Numbered from the stretch's first letter, positions 26,884 to 36,203 are shown. The stretch: DNA of 64,000 nt from Campylobacteraceae bacterium (GCA_027050775.1 JALUBH010000046.1:1-64000); one strand, 5' to 3'. Notes: a model not told the origin generated them from the sequence alone. A program made the numbers and translations.

Positions 26884-28101
26884 AGAATTTTTTATTTTTT
26901 CCGCTGATTATAAATCTTAGAGCATTTAGTTTGATAAATCCCTCTGCATCTTTTTGGTTGTAAACTTCGTCTTCTTCAAAAGTACAAAACTCTGCATTAA
27001 AAAGATTGTTTTTTGCTGAATCTCTTCCTATCACAGTTACATTTCCTTTGTATAGTTCTAGTTTGACGGTACCGTTTACATTTTCTTGAGATTTGTCAAT
27101 AGCAGCTTGCATCATCTCTCTTTCCGGTGAGAACCAAAATCCATTGTATATAGTTTTTGCATATCTTGGCATCAGTTCATCTTTGAAGTGTGCTGCTTCT
27201 CTATCTAACGCTATACTCTCTATGGCTCTATGGGCCTTTAGCATTATGGTTCCACCTGGGGTCTCATAGCAGCCTCTACTCTTCATACCTACAAAACGAT
27301 TCTCCACTATATCAATCCTTCCTATACCATTTCTACCACCTATCTCATTTAAGGACTCTAGCATTTTTGCAGGGCTTAGCCTGACACCATTTAGTGCGAC
27401 AGGATCTCCTTTTTCATACTCTATTTCTATGGTTTCTACACTATCTGGTGCTTCTTGCGGACTTTTTGTCCATCTCCACATCTCTTCTTCAGGTTTTGCG
27501 TTCGGATCTTCGAGGACTAATCCCTCGTATGATATATGAAGTAAGTTGGCATCCATGGAATATGGTGATTTATTGCCTTTTTTTTCTATCTTTATATTAT
27601 GTTTTTTTGCGTAGGCCATAAGTTTTTCACGAGAGTTCAAATCCCATTCTCTCCAAGGGGCTATGATGGTTAGGTTGGAGTTTATCCCAAGATATCCCAG
27701 CTCAAATCTTACTTGGTCATTTCCTTTTCCTGTGGCTCCATGGCTTACAGAATCAGCTCCCGTAAGAGCAGCTATCTCTGCTTGTCTCTTTGCGATGAGC
27801 GGTCTTGCTATGGAAGTCCCAAGGAGGTATTCGCCCTCATATATGGCATTTGCTCTAAACATAGGGAAAACATAATCTTTTACAAACTCCTCTTTCAAGT
27901 CTTCTATAAAGATATTTTCAGGTTTTATGCCTAACTCTATAGCTTTTTTTCGAGCTGGTTCTAATTCTTCACCTTGTCCTACATCAGCCGTAAATGTAAC
28001 TACTTCACAGTTGAATTCATCCTGAAGCCATTTTAAGATTATACTTGTATCTAGTCCGCCTGAGTAAGCAAGGACTACTTTTTTAATATTTCGTTTGATG
28101 A
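26870..28101 (-). CDS. argG: Argininosuccinate synthase ArgG, with a damaged 5' end
   Basis: ArgG joins citrulline and aspartate in arginine synthesis. The reading frame contains the ATP-binding [38 protein letters not shown] and the rest of the enzyme. However the frame is open only from 28084: a TAA at 28085-28087 precedes KKVV, and no ATG, GTG or TTG exists before the TTG at 27898, far inside the domain. Upstream in another frame lies AAAGGA, six bases, then ATC AAA CGA AAT ATT and a run of eight A (28079-28086). A run of six or nine A would join the frames to give a family-like N-terminus, but starting at ATC. Either an assembly error, a non-standard start or a broken gene. Confidence 0.85.
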
Positions 28102-28253
28102 TATATCCTTTGTAATCTGATAAAGATGAGGTATTTTAGCAAAAAATAGTAAAAAATTAGCTTATTTATTTAAATGCCTAGTGCAAAAACTGTTCCTTGC
28201 AATTTGTATTTAAAATTCTTTTTGCTACAATTTGACAAAAATAAGGAAATATT

Positions 28254-28499
28254 TTGAGGATAGATAAATTTTTAAATTGTGTAAACATAACAAAACGAAG
28301 AGCGATTTCGGAAGATATGTGCAAAAGTGGAGTTGTGAGTATAAATGAGATTATAGTAAAGCCGGCAAAAGTAGTTAAAGTTGGTGACATAATCACAATA
28401 AAATATCTCAAACATAGTTCTAATTACGAAGTTTTAGAAATTCCAACTACAAAAACTATCCCAAAAACTATGCAGTCAAAATATGTGAAGGAGTTGTAG
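28254..28499 (+). CDS. S4-domain RNA-binding protein (RqcP/Hsp15-like)
   Basis: The 81-residue protein is one S4 domain: MRIDKFLNCVNITKRRAISE, then CKSGVVSINEIIVKPAKVVKVGD. RqcP/Hsp15-type proteins bind 23S rRNA or tRNA on obstructed 50S subunits. The start is TTG at 28254, with AAGGAA upstream. The C. jejuni counterpart lies at the same place before tsaE-lptB-rpoN. Its TAG overlaps the trpD GTG by one base. Confidence 0.85.
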   Translation: MRIDKFLNCVNITKRRAISEDMCKSGVVSINEIIVKPAKVVKVGDIITIKYLKHSSNYEVLEIPTTKTIPKTMQSKYVKEL

Positions 28500-29479
28500 T
28501 GTTTGATATAGCAAAAGAGAAGTTTCAAAAGATATTTGAAGATAAAATTTCAGCAGATGAGGCAACGAAATATCTTGTTGAGCTGTATGAAAGAGGTGAA
28601 AGTGCTGAAGAAATAGCGGCTGCTACAGAGGTGATGAGAGAACATAGTATCAAACTTGTTATCCCTGATGCCCTAAGAGAAAAACTCATAGATGTAGTAG
28701 GGACAGGTGGCGATAAAAGTAACAGTTTTAATATATCAAGTACGGTTTCTTTACTTTTACCGAGTCTTGGTTGCTCTGTTGCAAAACACGGAAACAGAGC
28801 TATAACTAGCAATTCGGGTAGTGCAGATATGCTTGAAGCGCTAGGTGTAAATCTGAGTCTAAAACCAGAGCTTCAGTCGAAAATGCTCCAAGAGTGTGGT
28901 TTTACATTTTTATTTGCTATCAATCATCATCCTGCCATGAAGTATATAATGCCTATAAGAAAGAGTTTGACTCATCGTACTATCTTTAATATGCTAGGAC
29001 CTTTGACAAATCCTGCCGGTGCCAAAAAATATCTCATAGGTGTCTTTAGCGCGGAATTTTTAAATAGAATCATAGTCGGACTTAGCTTATTAGATACTAA
29101 AAATGCCATAGCGGTTAGCAGTAGAGATGGCATGGATGAGATAAGTATATCTGATATAACCTATGCAACTATGCTTAAAGATAAAAGAACTACTGATTTT
29201 ATAATAGATCCTCAGGAGTATGGTCTCAAGCTTGCGCCAAAGGAGGCAATTTTAGGTGGAAATGCAAAAGAAAATTCAAAGATAACATATTCGATTTTAA
29301 AAGCAGAAGAGGGTGGGGCAAAGAAAGATATAGTTCTCATAAATACAGCTGTTGCACTTTTTATTGACGGTAAAGCAAGAGATATAAAAGAGGGTATAGA
29401 GATGGCAAAAGATGCGATTGATAGTAAAAAGGCTTTTAAAAAGTTGCAAGAGATCATAAAGGTTTCAAACTCACTATGA
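28499..29479 (+). CDS. trpD: Anthranilate phosphoribosyltransferase TrpD
   Basis: The 326-residue protein has the signature VVGTGGDKSNSFNISS, the KHGNRAITSNSGSADMLEAL stretch and the HPAMKYIMPIRKSLTHRTIF region. It transfers phosphoribose to anthranilate in tryptophan synthesis. It starts with GTG, overlaps the S4 gene by one base and tsaE by four. No other trp gene is adjacent, so the gene is separated from its pathway; in C. jejuni the S4 protein is next to tsaE. Confidence 0.95.
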   Translation: MFDIAKEKFQKIFEDKISADEATKYLVELYERGESAEEIAAATEVMREHSIKLVIPDALREKLIDVVGTGGDKSNSFNISSTVSLLLPSLGCSVAKHGNRAITSNSGSADMLEALGVNLSLKPELQSKMLQECGFTFLFAINHHPAMKYIMPIRKSLTHRTIFNMLGPLTNPAGAKKYLIGVFSAEFLNRIIVGLSLLDTKNAIAVSSRDGMDEISISDITYATMLKDKRTTDFIIDPQEYGLKLAPKEAILGGNAKENSKITYSILKAEEGGAKKDIVLINTAVALFIDGKARDIKEGIEMAKDAIDSKKAFKKLQEIIKVSNSL

Positions 29480-29898
29480 CAGAGAGAATTTGTACCCTAG
29501 ACGAATTAGAAGATTTTGCAAAAGAGGTTATAGAGCTAGCAAAAGAGTATAAAATTATCCTATTAAGAGGTGATTTGGCTAGTGGAAAGACAACATTTGT
29601 AAAATATGTCTCAAATGCTTTAAGTATTGATGAAAATGTGGTATCTCCTACATTTTCTGTTCAAAATAGATATGGCGAGCATCTATATCATTATGATTTA
29701 TATCAAAATGGTATAGAGGGGTTTTTATCTTTGGGTTTACTTGAAGAGTTAGATAAAGATGGATACCATCTTATCGAATGGGGAGATGAAAAACTAGAGA
29801 GTATTTTAAAAAAGTTTTTTATAGATTATATTGTTGTAAATATAGAAAAAAATGATGAAAGCAGTAGAATATACAAGGTTAGAAAATGCACAAACTGA
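29476..29898 (+). CDS. tsaE: tRNA threonylcarbamoyladenosine ATPase TsaE
   Basis: The 140-residue P-loop protein has [26 protein letters not shown] and HYDLYQNG, with the conserved LIEWGDEK near the end. TsaE powers the TsaBDE complex that makes t6A37 in tRNA. It overlaps trpD by 4 bp and lptB by 13 bp. Confidence 0.93.
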   Translation: MTERICTLDELEDFAKEVIELAKEYKIILLRGDLASGKTTFVKYVSNALSIDENVVSPTFSVQNRYGEHLYHYDLYQNGIEGFLSLGLLEELDKDGYHLIEWGDEKLESILKKFFIDYIVVNIEKNDESSRIYKVRKCTN

Positions 29899-30608
29899 AA
29901 GTTGATAACTTAAAAAAAACAATCAAAAAAACAAATATAATAAACGGTGTTTCACTAGAAGTCAAGAGCGGTGAGATAGTCGGACTTCTCGGTCCCAATG
30001 GTGCAGGAAAAACTACTATGTTTTATATGATATGTGGCATTATTTCTCCAAATAGTGGTGAGATATATCTTGATAATAAAAATATAACAAAAATGCCTCT
30101 GCATAAAAGAGCAAAGGAGGGGTTGGGGTATCTTCCTCAAGAGTCTAGTATATTTAAAGAATTGAGCGTCGAAGAGAATCTCTTGTTGTCAGCACAGATT
30201 GTTTATGAAGATGAAGAAGAGGTGCAGCAAAGAGTGGAGAAACTGCTTGAGCTTTTAAATATCGAACCTATAAGAAAAAGAAAAGGTATAAGTCTTAGTG
30301 GTGGAGAGAGAAGGAGATGTGAAATAGCAAGATCTTTGGCAAATTTTCCAAAGTTTTTGCTTCTTGATGAACCTTTTGCAGGGGTTGATCCTATCGCGGT
30401 AACTGACATACAATCCATCGTCAAAGACCTCTCAAAGTTAAATATAGGTGTGCTTATCACCGACCATAATGTCAGGGAAACTCTAGGTATATGTGATAGG
30501 GCTTATGTCATGAAAGACGGAGCTTTGCTTGCTAGTGGAAAGTCAGAAGATGTGGCAAACAATAAGTTAGTAAAAACACACTATCTCGGAGTAGATTTTA
30601 AATTTTGA
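29886..30608 (+). CDS. lptB: LPS export ABC transporter ATPase LptB
   Basis: The 240-residue ABC protein has Walker [10 protein letters not shown] at 36-44, the signature [16 protein letters not shown], Walker [14 protein letters not shown] and the LptB-type H-loop [10 protein letters not shown]. LptB drives lipopolysaccharide extraction with LptFG. It lies directly upstream of rpoN, as in most proteobacteria. Confidence 0.95.
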   Translation: MHKLKVDNLKKTIKKTNIINGVSLEVKSGEIVGLLGPNGAGKTTMFYMICGIISPNSGEIYLDNKNITKMPLHKRAKEGLGYLPQESSIFKELSVEENLLLSAQIVYEDEEEVQQRVEKLLELLNIEPIRKRKGISLSGGERRRCEIARSLANFPKFLLLDEPFAGVDPIAVTDIQSIVKDLSKLNIGVLITDHNVRETLGICDRAYVMKDGALLASGKSEDVANNKLVKTHYLGVDFKF

Positions 30609-30623
30609 CAAGGAGCTTAATCT

Positions 30624-31895
30624 GTGAAGCTAAGGACTAGGACTGAACAAAATACCAAACAAAAACTCTCTTCTACGCTAAGGAGCTGGTTGCCTATACT
30701 TCAGTCTGATTTAGAGTCCTTACAAGAGGTGTTGGAGCCTTTTGCCAAAGAAAACCCCTTTATAGAGATAAAAGTTGGTAATGAAAAAGTTGAGAAAAAG
30801 TTTGAGAAAAAGAGCTTTTTTCAGCAAGTTTCAAAAGACTCGGTTTCTAGCGTTATCGAGGCACTGACGATAGATAAAAAATCCCTATATGATGTTCTAT
30901 ATGAGCAGATAAATCCTCCTCTTTTTCCTACTTCAAAATCCCAAGAGATAGCTTATGAAATCATAGAAAATCTTGATGACGAAGGATACTTTTGTGAAGA
31001 TGCTTTTGAGAGAATTTCACAAAAACTATCTTGTAAATTTGAAGATATTGATAAGATACGAAAAAGGTTTTCAAACCTCTTGCCTAGCGGTATTTGTGCA
31101 CTTGATTTTAAAGAGTCTTTTCTGTTTCAATTGGATGATTTTGACTTAGATGATGAGTTATATCTATTTATTGTAGAGTTGATTGAAAACTTTGAATCTT
31201 TGGAATCTTATGCATCCACTTCTATGTTCTTGGACGCACTTAAGATCATCAAGAAATTCAAAAATCCTCCGGCTATTGAATATCTTGAGGATAATAGGCA
31301 GGTTATTCCCGATATCTTTATTTTTAAAACAGGTGGAAATATAGAGGTAAAACTAAACGATGCCTACTACCCTGATATTATATTGGATACGGATGGTTTG
31401 GATGATAAGCATGAATTTGTATCAAAAAAGATAAAAGATGCAAAAGATTTGATAGATGCACTAGAGATGAGAAAAGCAACTCTTTACAAGATTGGACTTT
31501 TGATAGTAGAGTATCAATATGATTTTTTCTTTGGCAGAGCTATTGCTCCCATGAAACTAAAAGATTTAGCGACAGAATTAGACAGAAATCCATCTACGAT
31601 TTCAAGAGCAATCTCGGGTAAATACATATCTTGCAACAGAGGGATAATCCCACTCAAGAGTTTTTTTGCAACAGCCTTGGATACCGATGTGTCAAATAGT
31701 GCGATAAAAGAGTATATGTGTGAATTGGTCAAATATGAAGACAGAAAGAAACCTCTTAGCGATGTTAAAATACTTGGTAGCATTGAGGAAAAATTTGGTA
31801 TAAAACTAGTCAGAAGAACTATAACCAAGTACAGACAGCAGTGCAATATAGCAGGCTCAAGTGAGAGGAAAAAACTATATTTACTCAAAAATTAG
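30624..31895 (+). CDS. rpoN: RNA polymerase sigma-54 factor RpoN
   Basis: From GTG 30624 (AAGGAG at 30610-30615) the product has 423 residues. Region I begins RTEQNTKQKLSSTLRSWLPIL, followed by an acidic segment, the core-binding region, the helix-turn-helix LKDLATELDRNPSTISRAI and an RpoN box VRRTITKYRQQ. Sigma-54 needs an enhancer-binding ATPase (FlgR in Campylobacterales) and controls rod/hook genes; flgH in this window has a fitting promoter. It ends 4 bp inside the convergent J-domain gene. Confidence 0.95.
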   Translation: MKLRTRTEQNTKQKLSSTLRSWLPILQSDLESLQEVLEPFAKENPFIEIKVGNEKVEKKFEKKSFFQQVSKDSVSSVIEALTIDKKSLYDVLYEQINPPLFPTSKSQEIAYEIIENLDDEGYFCEDAFERISQKLSCKFEDIDKIRKRFSNLLPSGICALDFKESFLFQLDDFDLDDELYLFIVELIENFESLESYASTSMFLDALKIIKKFKNPPAIEYLEDNRQVIPDIFIFKTGGNIEVKLNDAYYPDIILDTDGLDDKHEFVSKKIKDAKDLIDALEMRKATLYKIGLLIVEYQYDFFFGRAIAPMKLKDLATELDRNPSTISRAISGKYISCNRGIIPLKSFFATALDTDVSNSAIKEYMCELVKYEDRKKPLSDVKILGSIEEKFGIKLVRRTITKYRQQCNIAGSSERKKLYLLKN

Positions 31896-32746
31896 GCTAC
31901 TGAGATTCTCTTTTTTTCGTATGTATGGTGGATTTTTAACATCTCGTATGCGTATTGAATTTCTTTAAATTTTTCATTATAGTGAGAAATCAAAGAGAGA
32001 TTTGATGAGTCGATTCTATCAGGATGATACTGCTTGACAAGTTTTAGATATTTTTCTCTAATCACACTAAATGTATCGGCTTTTTTGCATCCCAAAACAT
32101 TATAATAATCCTCCAAAAGATTGAAAAGCGCAAAATACCTGTTTTTCCTGATTTTTTTCTCATTTAGTACAGTTTTATATGAGTCTATTTCGCTTTTATT
32201 AAACTCAAAATTTACAAAAGAACCAAGTAGCTCTTTTTGTGCTAGTAAATTTTCCAATAATTCAACGGTTTTTGAAGAGTTTGGATATATCGTCATAATT
32301 CTAGTCTTGCTTCTATACGATATTAGGTGATTTTTAAAGTAATTTTTTAGATATGTGATAAGAATAGAAAAATTTGTTTCAAAGTCAAGAAGTATGACAT
32401 AGTTGTCTTCTACTCTTACTTTTATGCTGATGTGCTGAGTGATTTGATTTGATTTCAGAAGTGAAAGCTTTATATTTTTATTGTATGAATTTTTGATTTT
32501 TTCTAGCTCTTTTTTATTTGTATTGCTATTTCTTCTTCTGTATATCTTACTTATTAGTTTTAGAAAGTATCTTCTTTGTACCTTTTCGTCATTTTGTCTA
32601 AAGATTATGATTTTTTCTTTTTTGCCTATTTTTTTATTAAAATTTTTATCTATAAGATTTTGTAAAAAATAAAATGTCTTACTATCCTCTTGAATAGTTA
32701 TTGCTATCATATCTCTAGAGTAAGAAATCTGCATTTTTTCTCCCAA
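31892..32746 (-). CDS. DnaJ-domain protein with C-terminal J domain
   Basis: The 284-residue protein has its J domain at the C-terminus (about residues 214-275): DYYNVLGCKKADTFSVIREK, the HPD motif in VKQYHPDRID and YNEKFKEIQYAYEML. The first 200 residues are basic, without a recognised domain (for example ILLDFETNFSILITYLKNYF). A J domain recruits DnaK; the N-terminal part presumably binds a specific client. No G/F or zinc region, so not the housekeeping DnaJ. Confidence 0.85.
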   Translation of the reverse strand: MGEKMQISYSRDMIAITIQEDSKTFYFLQNLIDKNFNKKIGKKEKIIIFRQNDEKVQRRYFLKLISKIYRRRNSNTNKKELEKIKNSYNKNIKLSLLKSNQITQHISIKVRVEDNYVILLDFETNFSILITYLKNYFKNHLISYRSKTRIMTIYPNSSKTVELLENLLAQKELLGSFVNFEFNKSEIDSYKTVLNEKKIRKNRYFALFNLLEDYYNVLGCKKADTFSVIREKYLKLVKQYHPDRIDSSNLSLISHYNEKFKEIQYAYEMLKIHHTYEKKRISVA

Positions 32747-32810
32747 AATTTTAATATATCGTCCAATAGTTGGCTTAATTAAAGCAATTTTTATTCCATA
32801 GTATCAGCTT

Positions 32811-33542
32811 TTAGCCCCAAATCTCCTTTTCAAAATCATTTGGATTGTTTTGTAAAATCTCAAATGGCTTAAATCTGTCTTTATAGTTTAAACTTGGGCA
32901 GTCTTTCACATAATAACCAAGATAAATCCATCTTAGATTGAAATTCTTAGCCAATTGAATTTGCATATATATGGAGTATCGTCCAAGTGAGTACTTTGCA
33001 TAATCAGGGTCATAAAAAAAGTAAATCGAAGAGATACCATCATCCATAAAATCCACCAAATCAATCCCTACAAGTCTGTCATCAATATAATATAAAATCT
33101 CTTTTCCAAACTTTTGTGTTCCCGCGATATAAAGCTCATAATAGCTTTTTGGTTTGATGCCATAAGTCTTCCATCCTTTTTTCAATTCCATATATTTATG
33201 GTATTTTTCATATATTTCTAAATGCTCGTTGGATATAGTAGGTTTTTGGATGGTAAACACAGTATTTATATTTTTTTTGATTGTTCTTCTTGCATTCTTG
33301 CTAAAAGTAAAATTTTTTGCATCAATTCTTAGGCTTTTGCACTCGCTACATGTAGAGCATTGCGGTCTAGAGTAGTAATTTCCAAATCGTCTCCACCCTT
33401 TTTGGATTAAACCATCATTTAGTAAACTAGGGCAATTTTCTATATATTTGTATTGCATTCTGACGGTTCTATTTTTTAGATAAGAGCACCCTGAGTCTAA
33501 TGTTGAAAACTCTATGATTTTTGGTCTTATTCTATTTGTCAA
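32811..33542 (-). CDS. bpt: Aspartate/glutamate leucyltransferase Bpt
   Basis: The 243-residue protein has the ATE N-terminal domain (FSTLDSGCSYLKNRTVRMQY and RPQCSTCSECKSLRIDAKNF) and the C-terminal GNAT-like domain (GRYSIYMQIQLAKNFNLRWI, YLGYYVKDCPSLNYKDRF). It transfers leucine to N-terminal Asp/Glu, marking proteins for ClpS-ClpAP. The apparent start is TTG, overlapping the small upstream gene by 11 bp. Confidence 0.93.
   Translation of the reverse strand: MTNRIRPKIIEFSTLDSGCSYLKNRTVRMQYKYIENCPSLLNDGLIQKGWRRFGNYYSRPQCSTCSECKSLRIDAKNFTFSKNARRTIKKNINTVFTIQKPTISNEHLEIYEKYHKYMELKKGWKTYGIKPKSYYELYIAGTQKFGKEILYYIDDRLVGIDLVDFMDDGISSIYFFYDPDYAKYSLGRYSIYMQIQLAKNFNLRWIYLGYYVKDCPSLNYKDRFKPFEILQNNPNDFEKEIWG
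33346..33357 (+). repeat. CTACATGTAGAG motif, copy 5
   Basis: Exact 12-mer inside bpt. Here the coding strand reads TCT ACA TGT AGC (STCS), a different frame from the LHVE copies, so the DNA word is kept rather than a peptide. Confidence 0.7.
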
Positions 33543-33717
33543 GTTTTTTTATACCGCCTTCTTCTAGAAAATTAATAAACTCATCTTTTAGTCTTTCTTC
33601 TTTCTTAACTTTTATCTCACTTGCTCTTTTTTCATTTTCTTTTTTCTCTTTTTGTGCCATCTCTCTTTTTAAATCTTTTAATTCGTCAAATAATACATTT
33701 TGCATTGTTTTCACCAT
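33532..33717 (-). CDS. Small charged coiled-coil protein upstream of bpt
   Basis: A 61-residue, highly charged helical protein (KEKKENEKRASEIKVKKEER), with a second in-frame ATG at residue 5. It overlaps bpt by 11 bp in the same direction, suggesting coupling. Not recognised; low sequence complexity limits confidence. Confidence 0.5.
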   Translation of the reverse strand: MVKTMQNVLFDELKDLKREMAQKEKKENEKRASEIKVKKEERLKDEFINFLEEGGIKKLDK

Positions 33718-33789
33718 AATATTTTATTTATTCTAATTGGAATATCTGTATTATACCAAAAAAAATAGTTATATAAATTTTTGTAAAAG

Positions 33790-33798
33790 TGCTATAAT
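33790..33798 (+). promoter_or_regulatory. Extended -10 before the MoaD-like gene
   Basis: TGCTATAAT at 33790-33798. The predicted start falls almost at the ribosome-binding site AAGGAGG (33805-33811), so the leader would be extremely short. Confidence 0.5.
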
Positions 33799-33816
33799 TT
33801 TAACAAGGAGGTTTTT

Positions 33817-34110
33817 ATGAAGATTGTATTTAATGCATTTAGCTTTTTGAGGAAGAAACTAAAAGAGCAAAACATCCCCTATGTTGAGGCTTTGTTGGAG
33901 TTTCCAGAAGAATTTACTCCTCAAAAAATAATAGAAAAATTTGGCTTTGAGGATGAAGAGGTAGAGGCGGTATTTATAAATAGAAAAGTACAGCCTAAAG
34001 ATACTGTTTTGCACGATGGAGATAGGATAGCCCTTTTACCCCCGGGTACTCCTGGTTCTTACAGGTTAATTTTAGGCATAAAAAAATTAAAAGATTCAGA
34101 AGAAAAGTGA
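33817..34110 (+). CDS. MoaD/ThiS-type beta-grasp protein with extended C-terminus
   Basis: The 97-residue protein has a ubiquitin-like fold pattern: an N-terminal strand-helix, VEAVFINRKVQPKDTVLHDG and DRIALLPPGTPGSYRL. True sulfur carriers end in Gly-Gly; this one has PGTPGSYRLILGIKK and a charged tail instead, so thiocarboxylation at the usual terminus is not possible without processing. It converges on the moaD-AOR pair. A tungsten/molybdenum cofactor role is inferred from position. Confidence 0.65.
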   Translation: MKIVFNAFSFLRKKLKEQNIPYVEALLEFPEEFTPQKIIEKFGFEDEEVEAVFINRKVQPKDTVLHDGDRIALLPPGTPGSYRLILGIKKLKDSEEK

Positions 34111-34111
34111 G

Positions 34112-34137
34112 TGGAGGAGGGATTAACCCCCTCCAAC
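34112..34137. terminator. Possible two-way terminator between the MoaD-like genes
   Basis: TGGAGGAGGG, then ATTAA, then CCCCCTCCA form an imperfect GC-rich hairpin flanked by A-rich and T-rich ends, covering the 13-bp gap and the stop of the minus-strand moaD. Confidence 0.4.
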
Positions 34138-34365
34138 TTTTGGAAAAATTGCAAGTATCTGTGCATCTTTCAAAACACAATCTTCTTGCATATGCCTTCC
34201 ATTGACCATCAAAACTCCGATTGGCAGTTTTGCCAAATCTAACCCAATGTCATCAAGCACATCTTTTATAGTGGAGTTTTTTGTATAACTTCTTTGCTCC
34301 ACTTTAAATTTGCCTTCTCTGTATTGGGCAAAGAGTTTGACTGTTATATTGATCATCTCTGACAT
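34123..34365 (-). CDS. MoaD-type sulfur carrier paired with the AOR enzyme
   Basis: From the ATG overlapping the AOR stop (TGATG) the product has 80 residues. It is a ubiquitin-like beta-grasp protein (INITVKLFAQYREGKFKV ... VNGRHMQEDCVLKDAQIL) ending in FPKVGGG, with the terminal Gly-Gly needed for thiocarboxylation. MoaD supplies sulfur to the pterin dithiolene. Coupling to an AOR gene is a known arrangement for tungsten enzymes, suggesting a dedicated copy. Confidence 0.85.
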   Translation of the reverse strand: MSEMINITVKLFAQYREGKFKVEQRSYTKNSTIKDVLDDIGLDLAKLPIGVLMVNGRHMQEDCVLKDAQILAIFPKVGGG

Positions 34366-36101
34366 CAAAAATTCCAGAACTCGTCTATTTCTTCATTTGT
34401 AAAATCCCAAATAGCACCTGTTGGTGGTAAAGTCTCATATTTCATAAACTCAGGAATTCTGTCATCTGCAGCACTTAATCCGGCTTTTAGGTTAAATTCA
34501 TGCTCAATTTTGAGTATATTTTTACCTAGATTTGTTACATCATCACCTGTTAGATTTGCACCGAATCTTGCATTTATCATGTCTATTAGCGCAGGAAGAC
34601 ATTTTGGATCATCAAGTGCAGGAAATGCGACAAATATACACATACCGGTACTATCAACAGCAGCAGAGGCAATTTGCAAGTTACGAGAAAGCTCAACTTG
34701 TCCATCTTTTTTAAGAGGATCTATATATCCGCCACTATTTAGTATATTTGTAGCAACTGCATAGCCGGCTGTGTGGTCTGCTCCCATAGGGGTTGTTACA
34801 TATGTGATACCCTGACCTTTGACGGCTCTTGGCTCATAAGCAGGGATTGATTGATTTTTAACAACAGGAACCCTTACTAAGCCGTAAAGCTTACCTAGAT
34901 TTCCTGCGCCTGCTCCTATGATTCTGCCAAGAGGAGTTCCGTTTGCAACATCATTAGCAAGAATCTCATAAGCTCTAACACCATCACCAAATTTGATAAG
35001 TCCAGCATCTACAGCTACACCAAAAGTCACTCCGGTTTCGATAGCATCAACACCCAGATCATCCATCAAGTGGTCGATTTTTGCTATTTGATCCAAATCT
35101 TTGATACCAAAGTTCGCACCAAATGCCCAAATCATCTCGTACTCAAATCCAGAAGCTAGATAGTTTCCCTCTTTGTCGTTATATGTTTGTGAGCACTGGA
35201 TAACACAACCTGCATGACATCCATGAGTTGTGTTGCCACCTCTTTCTTTGATATTTTCCGCCATAGTCTCACCACAGATATCCTCCGCATTTTCAGAGTT
35301 ACCGGTTCTAAAGTTATGAGATGGTAAAGCTCCAGCTTCATTGATGATATTTACAAGTACATTTGTTCCAAATGCCGGTAAACCTTCACCACTGATAGGG
35401 TTTTCCTTGAGGGCTTTTGTAAATATTTTACTTGCCTCTTTAAATTTTTCAGGATCTGCTATATGGGTCTCTTTGTATTTTTCTGCATCTACTGTTATGC
35501 ACTTTATCTTTTTAGAGCCCATAACTGCACCCAATCCACCACGACCATGGCTTCTTAGTTTACCTTGAGGGTCTTTTACCGATATATTTGATATAAGCAT
35601 TTTTTGCTCACCCGGTCGTCCTATACTCATAACGGCTACTTTTTTATTGTATTTTTCCATCATGGCATCAAGAACAGCAAAGTTATCTTTACCGACCAAC
35701 TCAGGGACAGCTTCAATCAAAACTTTTTCTTTTGTTACATGTAAGTGGTAAAAAGTGGAGTCATCCTCAGGAATACCCTCTATTATAAGAGCTTTGACAC
35801 CTAATTTTGCCATTATTCCTGCGCTTGTGCCACCAACATTACTCTCTTTGATACCGCCTGTCAAAGGGCTTTTTGCACCAAGTGAGTTTCTCCCACTGTT
35901 TGCCGCGCTTGTGCCTGAGAGTAGTCCTGGAGCAAATACCATTTTATTGTTTGGTCCAAGAGGATGACATTCAGGGTCAACTTCTGCAGCTACGACTGTA
36001 GAAGTTAGCGCTCTACCTCCAAGTCCTAACCACTCAGATGGCACATCCTCTATCTTATAAGTTAGATTGGACATATCTACTCTGTAAATTTTGTCTGACA
36101 T
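34365..36101 (-). CDS. AOR-family tungsten (aldehyde:ferredoxin) oxidoreductase
   Basis: The 578-residue protein has the AOR N-terminal domain with the bis-pterin binding pattern (LGLGGRALTST, FAPGLLSGTSAANSGRNSLG) and the [4Fe-4S] ligands CHAGCVIQC with a fourth Cys in DSTGMCIF. AOR-family enzymes oxidise aldehydes or reduce carboxylates with a ferredoxin partner and W- or Mo-bispyranopterin. No signal peptide. Substrate unknown; aldehyde detoxification or carboxylate reduction are possible. GAAGGAG precedes the ATG. Confidence 0.9.
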   Translation of the reverse strand: MSDKIYRVDMSNLTYKIEDVPSEWLGLGGRALTSTVVAAEVDPECHPLGPNNKMVFAPGLLSGTSAANSGRNSLGAKSPLTGGIKESNVGGTSAGIMAKLGVKALIIEGIPEDDSTFYHLHVTKEKVLIEAVPELVGKDNFAVLDAMMEKYNKKVAVMSIGRPGEQKMLISNISVKDPQGKLRSHGRGGLGAVMGSKKIKCITVDAEKYKETHIADPEKFKEASKIFTKALKENPISGEGLPAFGTNVLVNIINEAGALPSHNFRTGNSENAEDICGETMAENIKERGGNTTHGCHAGCVIQCSQTYNDKEGNYLASGFEYEMIWAFGANFGIKDLDQIAKIDHLMDDLGVDAIETGVTFGVAVDAGLIKFGDGVRAYEILANDVANGTPLGRIIGAGAGNLGKLYGLVRVPVVKNQSIPAYEPRAVKGQGITYVTTPMGADHTAGYAVATNILNSGGYIDPLKKDGQVELSRNLQIASAAVDSTGMCIFVAFPALDDPKCLPALIDMINARFGANLTGDDVTNLGKNILKIEHEFNLKAGLSAADDRIPEFMKYETLPPTGAIWDFTNEEIDEFWNF

Positions 36102-36194
36102 ATATACTCCTTCGTGTTAATTTTTATATATTATATGTTAAATGATTTAAAAGGATATAAAAGTTGCAGAAAAATTGTAAAAATACGATGTGCA

Positions 36195-36203
36195 ATTTTA
36201 GCA
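36195..36203 (-). promoter_or_regulatory. Probable extended -10 of the AOR operon
   Basis: On the minus strand TGCTAAAAT with TTGAAA immediately upstream, about 95 bp before the AOR start. The remaining leader shows no riboswitch-like fold that I recognise. Confidence 0.4.

Noticed and set aside
28099-28101. ATC as the only change needed at the argG start
   Set aside because: The ATC frame runs into TAG after the eight-A run, so a frame change is also required.
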